In this document: piece by piece, positions 9,929 to 19,019 of the stretch
How positions within the stretch are numbered: the stretch's first letter is position 1
How the letters are laid out: each line of letters begins with the position of its first letter
Assembly: GCA_046347195.1 (NCBI GenBank)
Contig: JAXMGQ010000017.1
Span: 1-64,000, forward strand
DNA: 64,000 nucleotides
From: TMP-86 sp046347195
Lineage (GTDB): Bacteria > Pseudomonadota > Gammaproteobacteria > Steroidobacterales > Steroidobacteraceae
Direction: 5' to 3'
The notes under the pieces: generated by a model
The model's input: only the letters and a program-made list of their open reading frames with translations
The model's database searches: none
Told to the model about the DNA's origin: nothing
Translations under genes and position numbers: made by a program

Positions 9929-11338
9929 TCATCGCCCAGCCCACTCTCGGGCGCGCTCTGCGCAAATCCGATAGCGACCCAGGCAGTACCACAGGGAGAG
10001 CGCAGACAAGGGCAGGACCACCAGAATGACGATGGCCATCGAATATCCCAGCTTGCGGCTGTCGGCAAAGACATAATCGGTGAGCAGCGCGACCGAGGTC
10101 GCGCCCAGTCCCAGACCCACCAGGTTCTGCACGAACAGTTGCAGAGCCGAGAGCTGCCCACGCATCTGATTCGGCACGATGCTCTGCACGGCGCCTGGAG
10201 CAACGCCGCCCTGGATGAACAGGAAGAATGTCGCCACCGCAAACAGCAGCAGCGACAGCGGCGCGGAAGACACCAGGGGCGCGAGAACTGCGAACGGCAA
10301 GGCGCACAACGAGCCAAACAGAACGACCCGCACCGGAGCGTCCCGATGACCCCGGGCCGCCGCCAGATCCGCCAGCCAACCGCCGGCGTAGCCACCCAGC
10401 GTCCCGAACACAGCGTTGATCAGTCCGAACCAGAAGCCGATGCGCGCGATGTTCCAGCCGTGGATTCGAATGAAAAGCGTGGGCACCCATGCGAGAACAG
10501 CGTAGTTCACCAGGATCACCAGCGAGAAGCCGAGAAACATCGACCCCAACGCCTGGCGGCGCTCGGCGACGAACCTGACGACCTGACGCAGCGGTACGGC
10601 CCCTGCAGCCCCCAGCGGGCCGAGGCACTCCCGGCGCGGCGGCTCCCGCACGGTGCACATGAGCAGAGCCACGAGCAATCCGGGCAGCCCGATGATCAGG
10701 AATGCAACCTGCCAACCTCGCAGGTGCCCCAACAGCGCGATGCTGGCGCCTCCCGTGGTGTTGAAATAGCCGACGATCGCTCCCCCGACCATCAAGGCAA
10801 CACCGATGCCGATGGGTATTCCCAAGGTGTATACCGCGAGCGCCCGGCCGCGGCTGTGCCTGGGAAAATAGTCCGCAATCATCGAATATGCCGCCGGCGA
10901 CAGCGCCGCCTCACCGACGCCGACCCCCATCCTGAAGAGGAACATGGAGCCGAAATTGCGCGCCAGGCCGCAACCCGCCGTCATCACGCTCCACAGGGCG
11001 ACGCCGACGATGACGATCCTGCGGCGATCGAACGCATCGACCAGCCGGCCGATGGGCAGTCCGAGGAAGGTGTAGAAGAGCGCGAACGCCATGCCATGCA
11101 GCAGGCTCACCTGCGTGTCACTCAGGCCGAGATCGCGCTTCAATGGCTCGACCATGAGTGTCAGGCTCTGCCGGTCGACGAACGAGACGATGTAGGCGAG
11201 CAGCAGTATCGCCACCACATACCAGGAATAGGCGCCTGCCTGCGGTGCCTCGGGGAGCTCAGATGCAGAGCGGGCCTCGGTGGCCACGGCTGCTGTCACC
11301 TCGTCGTGTTGGTCTCTGGACCCCACCGTCATGTGCAT
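9929..11338 (-). CDS. MFS transporter
   Basis: Twelve-helix major facilitator of about 469 aa. The loop 2-3 motif GLPIGRLVDAFDRRRIV and the TM4-5 region GVGVGEAALSPAAYSMI are of the type seen in the spinster-like/ACS groups that carry organic anions and aromatic acids. ATG at 11338 has GAAGG close upstream and follows the creatininase stop by 7 bases; a second ATG lies at 11332. Operon position suggests uptake of the compound processed by the HyuAB/ligase genes, or export of a product. Confidence 0.85.
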   Translation of the reverse strand: MHMTVGSRDQHDEVTAAVATEARSASELPEAPQAGAYSWYVVAILLLAYIVSFVDRQSLTLMVEPLKRDLGLSDTQVSLLHGMAFALFYTFLGLPIGRLVDAFDRRRIVIVGVALWSVMTAGCGLARNFGSMFLFRMGVGVGEAALSPAAYSMIADYFPRHSRGRALAVYTLGIPIGIGVALMVGGAIVGYFNTTGGASIALLGHLRGWQVAFLIIGLPGLLVALLMCTVREPPRRECLGPLGAAGAVPLRQVVRFVAERRQALGSMFLGFSLVILVNYAVLAWVPTLFIRIHGWNIARIGFWFGLINAVFGTLGGYAGGWLADLAAARGHRDAPVRVVLFGSLCALPFAVLAPLVSSAPLSLLLFAVATFFLFIQGGVAPGAVQSIVPNQMRGQLSALQLFVQNLVGLGLGATSVALLTDYVFADSRKLGYSMAIVILVVLPLSALSLWYCLGRYRICAERAREWAGR

Positions 11339-11345
11339 CACACCT

Positions 11346-12173
11346 TCAGGCCGGCCGAGAACCGAACAGGCCTCGGCTGAGATCCGGCTCTTTGCCTGCG
11401 AACCACTCCTCGACGGCATCGACCAGAATGCTTGACAATATTTCCAGCGTCTCGCAGCCCTCGGCCGCCGTCGCCGCCGCCGGATCGCCGCAATAGGCCT
11501 CGGCCATTCCCATGTCCCTGAAGTTGTCGAGCTTCTGGCGGAACATCTTCTCCGGCAGGCTCAGCGGCACGGGCGGCAACTGCGCGCGCACCGGTTCCCG
11601 AACGAGCGCCGGTGCGATGTGCATGATCAGCGAGGTCTCGTACCGGTCCGCATGGGTGCTGCCGAGCTTGTATGCCGGCGTCATTCGTTGCGCGTATTCC
11701 TTGCGCGTGCGGTTCGGGAAGAGCAGCTTGACACCCAGCTCCTCGTGCACCCGGTCGAGCGTGTCGTAGATGGCCCTGACATTGCCCGGCTCGCCATGAT
11801 TGTTGACGATGCAGATGCGCCGCAGACCGTGGCCGATCAGTTGACTCAGGATGTCGAACATCAAGGCGCGCTGCGTGCCTTCCGAAATGGAGATGTTTCC
11901 CGGGAAGTCCCTGGCGGCCTGCGCATGAGTGTACGCGAGCGGCGGCAGGACATATGCATCGTAGCCGCGGCGGTGAAGCTCCTGGGCCGCCGCAAGACAG
12001 GATCCAACACTGATGATCACGTCCGTCGCCAGCGGACAGTGCGGGCCATGCGCCTCGGTGGCTCCGACCGGAAGCAGCAGGACGAACCTGTCCTGCGAAC
12101 GCTTCTCCGCCACCTCGCGCCAGGTGAGGTCTGCGAATAGAAACGAAGAAGGTGCCTGGTTGACCGACATCAT
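11346..12173 (-). CDS. Creatininase family amidohydrolase
   Basis: Metal-dependent amidohydrolase of the creatininase/MftE fold, 275 aa. Metal-ligand motifs are visible: PVGATEAHGPHCPLATD (Glu, His, Asp), NNHGEPGN and HADRYETS. The family cleaves cyclic or peptide-like C-N bonds (creatinine, N-formyl compounds, the mycofactocin precursor). Here it sits between a CoA ligase and a transporter, which suggests removal of an amide or lactam from the pathway substrate; that is inference. Its start overlaps the ligase stop (ATGA, 12170-12173). Confidence 0.85.
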   Translation of the reverse strand: MMSVNQAPSSFLFADLTWREVAEKRSQDRFVLLLPVGATEAHGPHCPLATDVIISVGSCLAAAQELHRRGYDAYVLPPLAYTHAQAARDFPGNISISEGTQRALMFDILSQLIGHGLRRICIVNNHGEPGNVRAIYDTLDRVHEELGVKLLFPNRTRKEYAQRMTPAYKLGSTHADRYETSLIMHIAPALVREPVRAQLPPVPLSLPEKMFRQKLDNFRDMGMAEAYCGDPAAATAAEGCETLEILSSILVDAVEEWFAGKEPDLSRGLFGSRPA

Positions 12174-13756
12174 GTTCCCCCGGATTCGCTGCCTGCCGCT
12201 GTCAGCACCAGCCGGCGCCGATCCAGCTTGCCGGTCGCCGTCGTTGGAAGCTCAGGCAGGTAGTCGATGATGCGAGGCGCCTTGTAGGGGCGAGCCGCGA
12301 TCCAACAAGGTCCGTATCTCGTGCGAGGTACCCTCACCGGCCTGCACACCGGCCGCGAGGACGAGGCACGCCCGAATCTGCGTCGTGCCATCCTCCGAGG
12401 GCACTGCGACGACGGCACAGTCGCGCACCCCGGGGAAATCGAGCAGACATTCCTCGACCTCGGCTGGCGAGACCCAGTTGCCGCTGATCTTGACCAATTC
12501 GTCGTTGCGCCCGGCGAACCAGAAGTTGCCGTCGGCATCTTTCCGAAACCGGTCCCCTGAGCAGACCCACTCGCCGCGGAAGGTCTGCTGGGTCTTCGCC
12601 CTTTCGTGCCAGTACAGTTGCGCCGAGCTCGGGCCCTTCGCCATGAGCAGGCCCTCTTCGCCGTCAGGAACCATTTTGCCATCCGCGTCGACGATCTTCG
12701 CCTCATATCCTCTCAGTGGCTTGCCGACACTCCCCCTTACGACATCGCCGGGCCGGTTCGCGATGAACACGAAACCCATTTCCGTGGAGCCCAGCATGTT
12801 CAGCACCTCGCAGCCGAACGCCTCCTGCCACGCGGAACACAGCGACTCGGCAAGCGCTTCGCCTCCACTGATGCACAGGCGCAGCCGTTGAGCCGCGGAC
12901 GACTTGCCTTCGGCATCGCCAGCATCTTCTTGATGGCCGTCGGAACGAGCGCCAGCACGGTGGGTTGATGCTCGTTCATCAGAGCGAACAACTGCTCGGG
13001 CGTCGAGCGCTCCGGGAAGACGATGGCGGCGGCTCCTGCACGGAATGGGTGAATGATCGATGCGGTGCGACCGTAGCCGAAGTACAGCTTCGGCACCGGC
13101 AGAATGACATCATCCGCCCTGTATCCGGCAATCTCCTGAAAGCTTGCGAAGTTGTGGATGAGGCCCGCGTGCGAGGCCGGCACGACCTTGGGGAATCCGG
13201 TCGAACCCCCTGTGAAGCTCCATCGCGCATAGTCCTCTCCGTGCGTTCGGGCAGTCTCCAACTCTGGAGCCGCTCCGGCCATCAGCTCTTCGAGATCGAG
13301 TTCCTGGGGCCCCAAATGCGAGCGCGGCAACCGATGAACGAAGGATACGCGGGGCCAGGCGGTTTCTCGAGCAGCTTCGCGCATGGCGGGAATGCTGTGT
13401 GCATCGGTGATGACGACCTTGGGTCTGAGCAGCTCGAGCAGGTATCGCTGCTCCTTGATCGGCGCGTCGACATACCCGACGATGACGCCCGCACCGATCT
13501 TCTGAACCGCATAAAAGGCCGCGACGAACTCCGGAGAGTCGCGCATCACCAGCAGTACCCGGTCCTCCAGGCCGACACCGGCAGCCTCGAGCGCGTTGCC
13601 GATCCGGTTCGTCAGCTCACACAGCCGTTGGTAACTGACGGTCTCGCCGGCGCAATGGAGCGCGGGACTGCCGCCGCGGCCCGCACGCAGATTCTCATCG
13701 AGAAAATACGTGGCGCAATTCAGGAATTCGGCTGTTTCGCCATCCTCACCTGGCAT
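12170..13756 (-). CDS. Aryl/acyl-CoA ligase (benzoate-CoA ligase-like), frame interrupted twice
   Basis: ATP-dependent CoA ligase of the ANL superfamily, about 528 aa. The N-terminal part has the P-loop-like SFTGGSTGFPKVVP and the substrate/AMP segment YFGYGRTASI. The middle has LGSTEMGFVFIANRPGDV and the hinge-region WVCSGDRFRKD, close to benzoate-CoA ligases. The C-terminus has PTTATGKLDRRRL with the catalytic Lys. Two frame changes, near 12900-12935 and near 12280-12300, compensate each other (one base missing, then one extra). The intervening frame reads LRLCISGGEALAESL correctly, so sequencing errors are likelier than decay. It starts 9 bases after the hyuB stop. Co-location with HyuAB recalls benzoylacetate-CoA ligase next to acetophenone carboxylase. 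Confidence 0.8.
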
Positions 13757-13765
13757 GATCCTGCC

Positions 13766-15943
13766 TCAGTTCGCCAGCATGACTTCTTCGAGCACCGGGT
13801 CGCCCGCCAGGGCAAGCTCATTGGTGAGCAGCAGTGCACAAGACGGGCAATAGAATTCGCGCCAGACGAACCGGTCCTGAGGAGTACGCGGCGAGAGCTG
13901 GATGTGCATGCCGGCATGCTCGAGCGGATGCTCGCTCATCACGGCGTGCTGCTTGTAGTTCTGGTCGTGACCGCAGATCACATGGCCGCAGCGGCAGGCG
14001 ATCTTTCGATCGCGCTCGCCCGCCACCACTCGCAGGTAGTCGTTGATGCGGGAAACGACTTCATCTGCACGCGAGGGCGCCGATGTCCTGGGCTGCGCCC
14101 CCAACCGGCGGGTACGGATGGAACTGCGCAGACTGGCTGTCTCCGCGGAGTCGATCCGTTGTCCGTCGGCACTGACGACGACGCCGTAGAACCTTGCCGC
14201 GCCTTCCCGGCTGACCAGGTGATTCCGGCAGTCGTTCAGAACCAGCGCAGGCTCGCGCTCCAGCGGATCGCCGTAGCCGGCGCCGCCCGTCGAGACGAAG
14301 TGATAGACATCGCCGGGGCGCATGGACGTGCGGTTCTGCTCACCGAAGATCTCCAGCTCCGCTCCCTGCAGGTCGTCCAGACCGTCCGGGATCTCTCCCT
14401 GCCGGAACTTCTCCCTGACATTGCTGTTGCGGAGAATGGCGAATTGGGTGTTGGTGGAAGGATAACCCGCATACACGGTGGGCGTCGGCGGATGCGATAC
14501 GCCCGTCGCACCCATGATCTTGGTCTCGATGGTGCCCTCCTCGGCCAGCGTGTACAGCGCCGTGCTGGTGACCCCGCCGCGATAAGCACCGGCGCCGCCC
14601 GAGTCGGACATCTGCTTGCGATACAGGTAGTGCACGGGTGTCAGGTACTCGTAGGTCTCCACGTTCGAAATGGCGAGTGATATGGAGCACAGGAATCCGC
14701 CCGTATCGATTCCATCGCTCGCATGACGTGCGCCAGCGCCGCCAAACATCGAATCGAGAATGCCCTCCTGATACCGCTCGCCGCGCTGATCGACACCGCT
14801 GATGTGATCGACGGCCTGGCCTCCCATCCAGCCGGCCTGAAGATACTGCACCGTCTCCTCGCTGGCCGCCAACATCTTTCCGATGCAGGCCGCCGCCACG
14901 TTCTCGGCCGCCCAGCTGCCCGCCGTGGTCGCCATGCAGCAGCCTGCCGGCCACTCCGCGTGAACGATGGTTCCCGGCCTGCTCTTCACTTCCAGCGCGC
15001 GCATGATGCCCGCCGGACACCAGCCGATATCCGAACAGAGCAGCGTCAGCACGGCGTTCAACGTCCGGCCCACCAGTCCGGGATAGGTCGTGTTCACGAT
15101 GGCCGGGGCTTGTCTTCCGGACCGGCTGTAGTCGAAGATCAGACGATCACCGCGCTTGGTCATGTCGGCAATCACGGTGTAATGCGCATCCGGCGAATCG
15201 AGATAACTGCGATGCGACCAGGTGCCGTCCGGCAGGCCGCGGAGCTTTTGCCGGAACTCGATCTCGCTCACATCGACCATCTGTCCGATGCAGGTGAGCA
15301 GAACTTCGATGCCGCGGCTCTCGATCAGCTCGTGCAGGCGCTTCTCGGCAATCAGATTCGCCGCGATCTTCGCGCGCAGGTCGAGCGCATTCTTGTGCGG
15401 CATTCGGCTGCGCCGGACGTACTCGCGCTCCAGGTCCCGCCGAATCCGGCCGCCTTCGACGATCTTGACCGGCGGCATCAGCGGCTGCTCGCCGTAGATG
15501 TTGGTCGCGCCGATCTGGATCGAGGAAGGCGAAGCGCCACCCACATCGCGCACGTGCAGGCACGCGCCGGCCCACATGATCAGCTCCCCCTTCCAGAAGA
15601 TCGGCGCGATGACCGTGACATCGTTCTGATGCGGCGCCCCGACGTATGGATCGTTGCAGATGAACATGTCCCCGGGCTGGATCCCGGGGTTGTCGGCGTA
15701 ATTCTGGATGACGTCCTTGGTGATGAAGGACATGGTCAACGCATGCAGGGCGATGTAGGTCCCCAGGACGATGACATCGCCCTGTGCGTTCAGCAGACCA
15801 CAGTTCATGTCCTTGATGTCGTTGGCGACATTGGACGCCGAGCAGCGCGACATGGTCATCGCCTGCTCGTCGTTGATCGCCCAGAGCTTGTGGCGCAGGA
15901 TTTCGTAGGTGACCGGGTCGAGGCGGGAACTCAGTGTGCTCAT
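13766..15943 (-). CDS. HyuB-type carboxylase/hydantoinase subunit fused to an acetone-carboxylase-gamma-like domain
   Basis: Hydantoinase B/5-oxoprolinase family protein, 725 aa. Typical HyuB blocks are DPVTYEILRHKLWAI at the N-terminus, GDMFICNDPYVGAPHQNDV, and STGGAGYGDPLERE near residue 570. Beyond about residue 625 it carries an additional domain with CRCGHVICGH and FYCPSCALLL, a four-Cys zinc site like acetone carboxylase gamma/ApcB, normally a separate ~20-kDa subunit. With HyuA this points to an ATP-dependent carboxylase of ketones or N-heterocycles rather than a simple hydantoinase. It starts 13 bases after the HyuA stop. Confidence 0.85.
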   Translation of the reverse strand: MSTLSSRLDPVTYEILRHKLWAINDEQAMTMSRCSASNVANDIKDMNCGLLNAQGDVIVLGTYIALHALTMSFITKDVIQNYADNPGIQPGDMFICNDPYVGAPHQNDVTVIAPIFWKGELIMWAGACLHVRDVGGASPSSIQIGATNIYGEQPLMPPVKIVEGGRIRRDLEREYVRRSRMPHKNALDLRAKIAANLIAEKRLHELIESRGIEVLLTCIGQMVDVSEIEFRQKLRGLPDGTWSHRSYLDSPDAHYTVIADMTKRGDRLIFDYSRSGRQAPAIVNTTYPGLVGRTLNAVLTLLCSDIGWCPAGIMRALEVKSRPGTIVHAEWPAGCCMATTAGSWAAENVAAACIGKMLAASEETVQYLQAGWMGGQAVDHISGVDQRGERYQEGILDSMFGGAGARHASDGIDTGGFLCSISLAISNVETYEYLTPVHYLYRKQMSDSGGAGAYRGGVTSTALYTLAEEGTIETKIMGATGVSHPPTPTVYAGYPSTNTQFAILRNSNVREKFRQGEIPDGLDDLQGAELEIFGEQNRTSMRPGDVYHFVSTGGAGYGDPLEREPALVLNDCRNHLVSREGAARFYGVVVSADGQRIDSAETASLRSSIRTRRLGAQPRTSAPSRADEVVSRINDYLRVVAGERDRKIACRCGHVICGHDQNYKQHAVMSEHPLEHAGMHIQLSPRTPQDRFVWREFYCPSCALLLTNELALAGDPVLEEVMLAN

Positions 15944-15956
15944 GCCTTAAGCGCCT

Positions 15957-18071
15957 TCAATCGAATCGCATGACGAGGTTGAGGTATTCATCGACCGACA
16001 GCTGCTGGCCTCGGTTGACGAAGACCGTCGTATCGACCGCCTCGATGACTGCCGGGCCAGCCAGCAGGTTGCCCGGGCGCAGCTTCTCCCGGGTGTAGAT
16101 GTCGACGGGCTGGTAGCCGGTCCCGTTGTCCAGATACACCTGCCGGCTTCCCTTGCGGGCTGCCGATGGATCGGATGACTCGAGCCGCCGGGCGGCGGGT
16201 TGCGGTTTGTCGAGGTGGCCGACACCCCTGACTTCGAAGGACACCAGTTCGAGCTGCGCATCGGCAAAACTGGAAGCATGGCCGTAACGGCGATCGTAGA
16301 GCCTGCGGAAGTCGCCCTCGAGCTCCTGCAGGGCCGTTTGCGTAATGGTGGAGCCCGTCAGCGGAACGGCCAATTCATGAACCTGGCCCCAGAAGCGAGC
16401 CCCCACACTGCGGGCGAGCGCCATCTGCGGCGGCGCGATGCCATTGCGCCGCAATCCGTCCATGACCGTGGCTTCGAGCTCCTGGAATATCGTCCGTACA
16501 CGCCCGATGTCGAAGGGCGCGCGCATCGGCATCGAAAAGCGCTCGATCTGGACGATGTCGGAATAAGCCATGCCCAGGGCGGAGAAAACCGAGCTGTTGG
16601 CGGGGACGACGACCTCGCGGACGCCACCAATCTGGGGCGCGAAGAGGAAGCAGCACAGCGGCCCTGCTCCACCGTAGGAGTACAGCACGAACTGACCCGG
16701 GTCGTAACCCTTGTCGATCGTGACCTTGCGCACCAGATCCGCCATCTGCGCGGTGGTGATCTCGATGATGCCGAATGCCGCCTGTTCCACGGTCAACCCC
16801 ATCGGTGCGGCGATCTTCTCCTGCAGAGCCGCGACCGCCTTGCGCTTGTCCAGTTGCATGCGGCCGCCGAGGAAATTCTCCGGGTCTATCCGGCCCAGTG
16901 CCAGGTTGGCGTCCGTCACGGTCGGCTGCTCGCCGCCGCGGCCGTAACAGACCGGCCCGGGCTGGGCACCCGCGCTCTTCGGCCCCACCTTGAGGAGCCC
17001 GGTCTTCTCCTCGATCCACGCGATGCTGCCGCCGCCGGCGCCGATCGACTTGATGTCGATGATCGGCGCATGCAGTCGATACTGCGAGAACACCGGGTTG
17101 TACGTATATTCGAAGCCGCCATCGACGATGAGCCCGACATCGAACGAAGTGCCGCCGACGTCGGTGGCTATCACGTTCGTGTAGCCGCGCAGCTCGGCGG
17201 ACTTCTTGGCGGCCAACACGCCGCCGACCGGCCCTGACGCCAACAGATTGACCGCGTTGTTCAGCGCTTCAGCGACATCGACGGTCCCTCCGCCGTTCTG
17301 CATGATGAGCAGCGGGTGGGTCAGGCCCCGAGCCTGCAGTTTCCGATGCAGCGAGGTGAGGTAGCGCGAGGTGATGGGTGCAGGGTAGGCGTTGATCACC
17401 GCCGTCGTCATGCGCTCGTATTCTCCTATGACCGGCGCCAATTCGCTGGAACTGCACACGAAGATCCCCGGATGCCTCTCACGGACGAGGCGCCGCACTT
17501 CGCGCTCATGTGTGGGATCGAGAAATGACCACAGCAGACAGATGGCGATGGCGCCGACGCCCTCGGCCGCGAGCGCGTCGATCTGCCGGCAGGCATCGTC
17601 GTGGTTGAGCGCGACGACCTCGTGGCCCTTGGAATCGACCCTTTCCACGAGACCCTTGATCAGGTGACGCGGCACGATCGGCTCGGCCTTGTTGAGCCGA
17701 TGCACCTGGATGCGCTCCGCCTCGCTCAGTCCGGCGATCTTCTGGTCGACGCGGCCCATCGCCAGGGTGTCTTCGAAGCCCTTGGTCGTCAGCAGCCCGA
17801 CCTTCACGCCGCTCCGGGTCAGCAGGGCATTGATGGCCGCCGTTCCGCCATGGCAGAAGCTGTATCGCAACCTCTGCAGCAGGTCGTCCGCCGAGGTGCC
17901 CATGTCCTGGGCCACGCGCGCCACCGAATCAACGACACCGGTCGAGAAATCCTCCGGCGTCGATGGAGCCTTGCCGGTGCGGATCGATCCCGCGTCATCC
18001 ATGACCACGCAGTCGGCGAACGTACCGCCGCTGTCGACGGCAATCACATATTTCTTCGTTGATTTGGGCAT
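15957..18071 (-). CDS. HyuA-type ATPase subunit of a hydantoinase/oxoprolinase/ketone carboxylase
   Basis: ATP-binding subunit of the HyuA/acetone carboxylase beta/ApcA class, about 704 aa. Actin-like ATPase motifs are DSGGTFADCVV at the N-terminus, ATDVGGTSFDVGLI in the middle and IGAGGGSIAW. The start is the ATG at 18071 (MPKSTKKYVIAVDSGG); the open frame continues upstream to 18155 but crosses the putative operator. It is first in the minus-strand operon HyuA-HyuB-ligase-creatininase-MFS-(Mo hydroxylase) and divergent from the TetR gene. Confidence 0.88.
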   Translation of the reverse strand: MPKSTKKYVIAVDSGGTFADCVVMDDAGSIRTGKAPSTPEDFSTGVVDSVARVAQDMGTSADDLLQRLRYSFCHGGTAAINALLTRSGVKVGLLTTKGFEDTLAMGRVDQKIAGLSEAERIQVHRLNKAEPIVPRHLIKGLVERVDSKGHEVVALNHDDACRQIDALAAEGVGAIAICLLWSFLDPTHEREVRRLVRERHPGIFVCSSSELAPVIGEYERMTTAVINAYPAPITSRYLTSLHRKLQARGLTHPLLIMQNGGGTVDVAEALNNAVNLLASGPVGGVLAAKKSAELRGYTNVIATDVGGTSFDVGLIVDGGFEYTYNPVFSQYRLHAPIIDIKSIGAGGGSIAWIEEKTGLLKVGPKSAGAQPGPVCYGRGGEQPTVTDANLALGRIDPENFLGGRMQLDKRKAVAALQEKIAAPMGLTVEQAAFGIIEITTAQMADLVRKVTIDKGYDPGQFVLYSYGGAGPLCCFLFAPQIGGVREVVVPANSSVFSALGMAYSDIVQIERFSMPMRAPFDIGRVRTIFQELEATVMDGLRRNGIAPPQMALARSVGARFWGQVHELAVPLTGSTITQTALQELEGDFRRLYDRRYGHASSFADAQLELVSFEVRGVGHLDKPQPAARRLESSDPSAARKGSRQVYLDNGTGYQPVDIYTREKLRPGNLLAGPAVIEAVDTTVFVNRGQQLSVDEYLNLVMRFD

Positions 18072-18143
18072 ACGGAAACGGGATCCGCCGTATCGTTTGA
18101 ACGCGCCGGACAGTCTATTTTGCGGTCCGGGGCCGCAGCGGCC

Positions 18144-18168
18144 GGATTTAGTCACCGCTGCCTAATCC
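18144..18168. promoter_or_regulatory. Putative TetR operator, copy 1 (hyuA-tetR divergent region)
   Basis: GGATTTAGTC, six bases, GCCTAAT, then CC: an imperfect palindrome with half-sites GGATT(T)AG and CTAATCC. It lies 73 bases upstream of the hyuA start and 157 bases upstream of the TetR GTG. The same sequence with the same spacing recurs at 21455-21477. Assignment to the adjacent TetR protein is inference. Confidence 0.7.
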
Positions 18169-18324
18169 GGGTTCATGGACATGGGGTTCGCGGACATGGA
18201 AAGCCGCAGGGGGGGGGTGGACGGCGGAACAGGGTCCGCACCCTTGACGCGCCCGGTCCGGCGGCGTGTACTTCTGCCAGCGCCGCCTTGAGGCGCAGAT
18301 GACTCGATCAGAGCGACGCAACAC

Positions 18325-18975
18325 GTGAGCAGTCGGGAAACGCAGAGGCGCATCAAGCAGGCCGCCATCGACCTGTTCAACCGGCTGGGCACCAGCGAGG
18401 TGACCATCCAGCACATTGCCGAGCGGGTCGGCGTCAGCCGCGGCAATCTTCAGTACCACTTCAAGAGCAAGGAAGAGATCATCAAGGCGATCTACGCCGA
18501 CATCGTCGCCGAAATGGATCGGACCTGGCGGCACGACGAGCAGAAACCGACGATGTTTCACATGGCGGAGATGTTCTCCCGTCAGCTCGAATTGAAGTGG
18601 CGATATCGTTTCCTGTATCGCGAGATCGTCACGTTGTCCCGGCGCTACCCGTACCTGGGCGCCTTCGTCCGCAAGACCCGCGTGCAGCGCATCGAGTCGA
18701 TGATGGCGTTCTTCGATGCGCTGATCAAGGCAGGCGTGCTCAAGCGCATCAGGAGCAGAAAGAGCCTGCGCTACCTGGTGCTGATGACCCTGATCTTCTG
18801 CGACAACTGGTTGAACTTCCTGGAACTGGAAGCGGACCAGGATACCGACGACATCGCACAGCTGGGATACGACTACATCATCGAGATGCTCTATCCGTTT
18901 CTTTCCGCCAAGGCGAAGAATGACATCTACCGCAGCTATGACGGCGTCACGGTGGCGATCGAGTTGGCCGACTAG
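18325..18975 (+). CDS. TetR/AcrR family transcriptional regulator
   Basis: DNA-binding regulator of 216 aa. The N-terminal helix-turn-helix reads VTIQHIAERVGVSRGNLQYHF followed by KSKEEII, characteristic of TetR. The C-terminal ligand domain is rich in aromatic residues. The start is GTG at 18325, giving MSSRETQRRIKQAA. It is transcribed away from hyuA, and the duplicated palindrome in its upstream region suggests it controls both the HyuA operon and the TonB receptor/flavoenzyme pair. The ligand is unknown. Confidence 0.9.
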   Translation: MSSRETQRRIKQAAIDLFNRLGTSEVTIQHIAERVGVSRGNLQYHFKSKEEIIKAIYADIVAEMDRTWRHDEQKPTMFHMAEMFSRQLELKWRYRFLYREIVTLSRRYPYLGAFVRKTRVQRIESMMAFFDALIKAGVLKRIRSRKSLRYLVLMTLIFCDNWLNFLELEADQDTDDIAQLGYDYIIEMLYPFLSAKAKNDIYRSYDGVTVAIELAD

Positions 18976-19019
18976 CCCACCTCCGAGGACGACGCGCCCT
19001 GAGCTCTTCGTGGCTCAGC

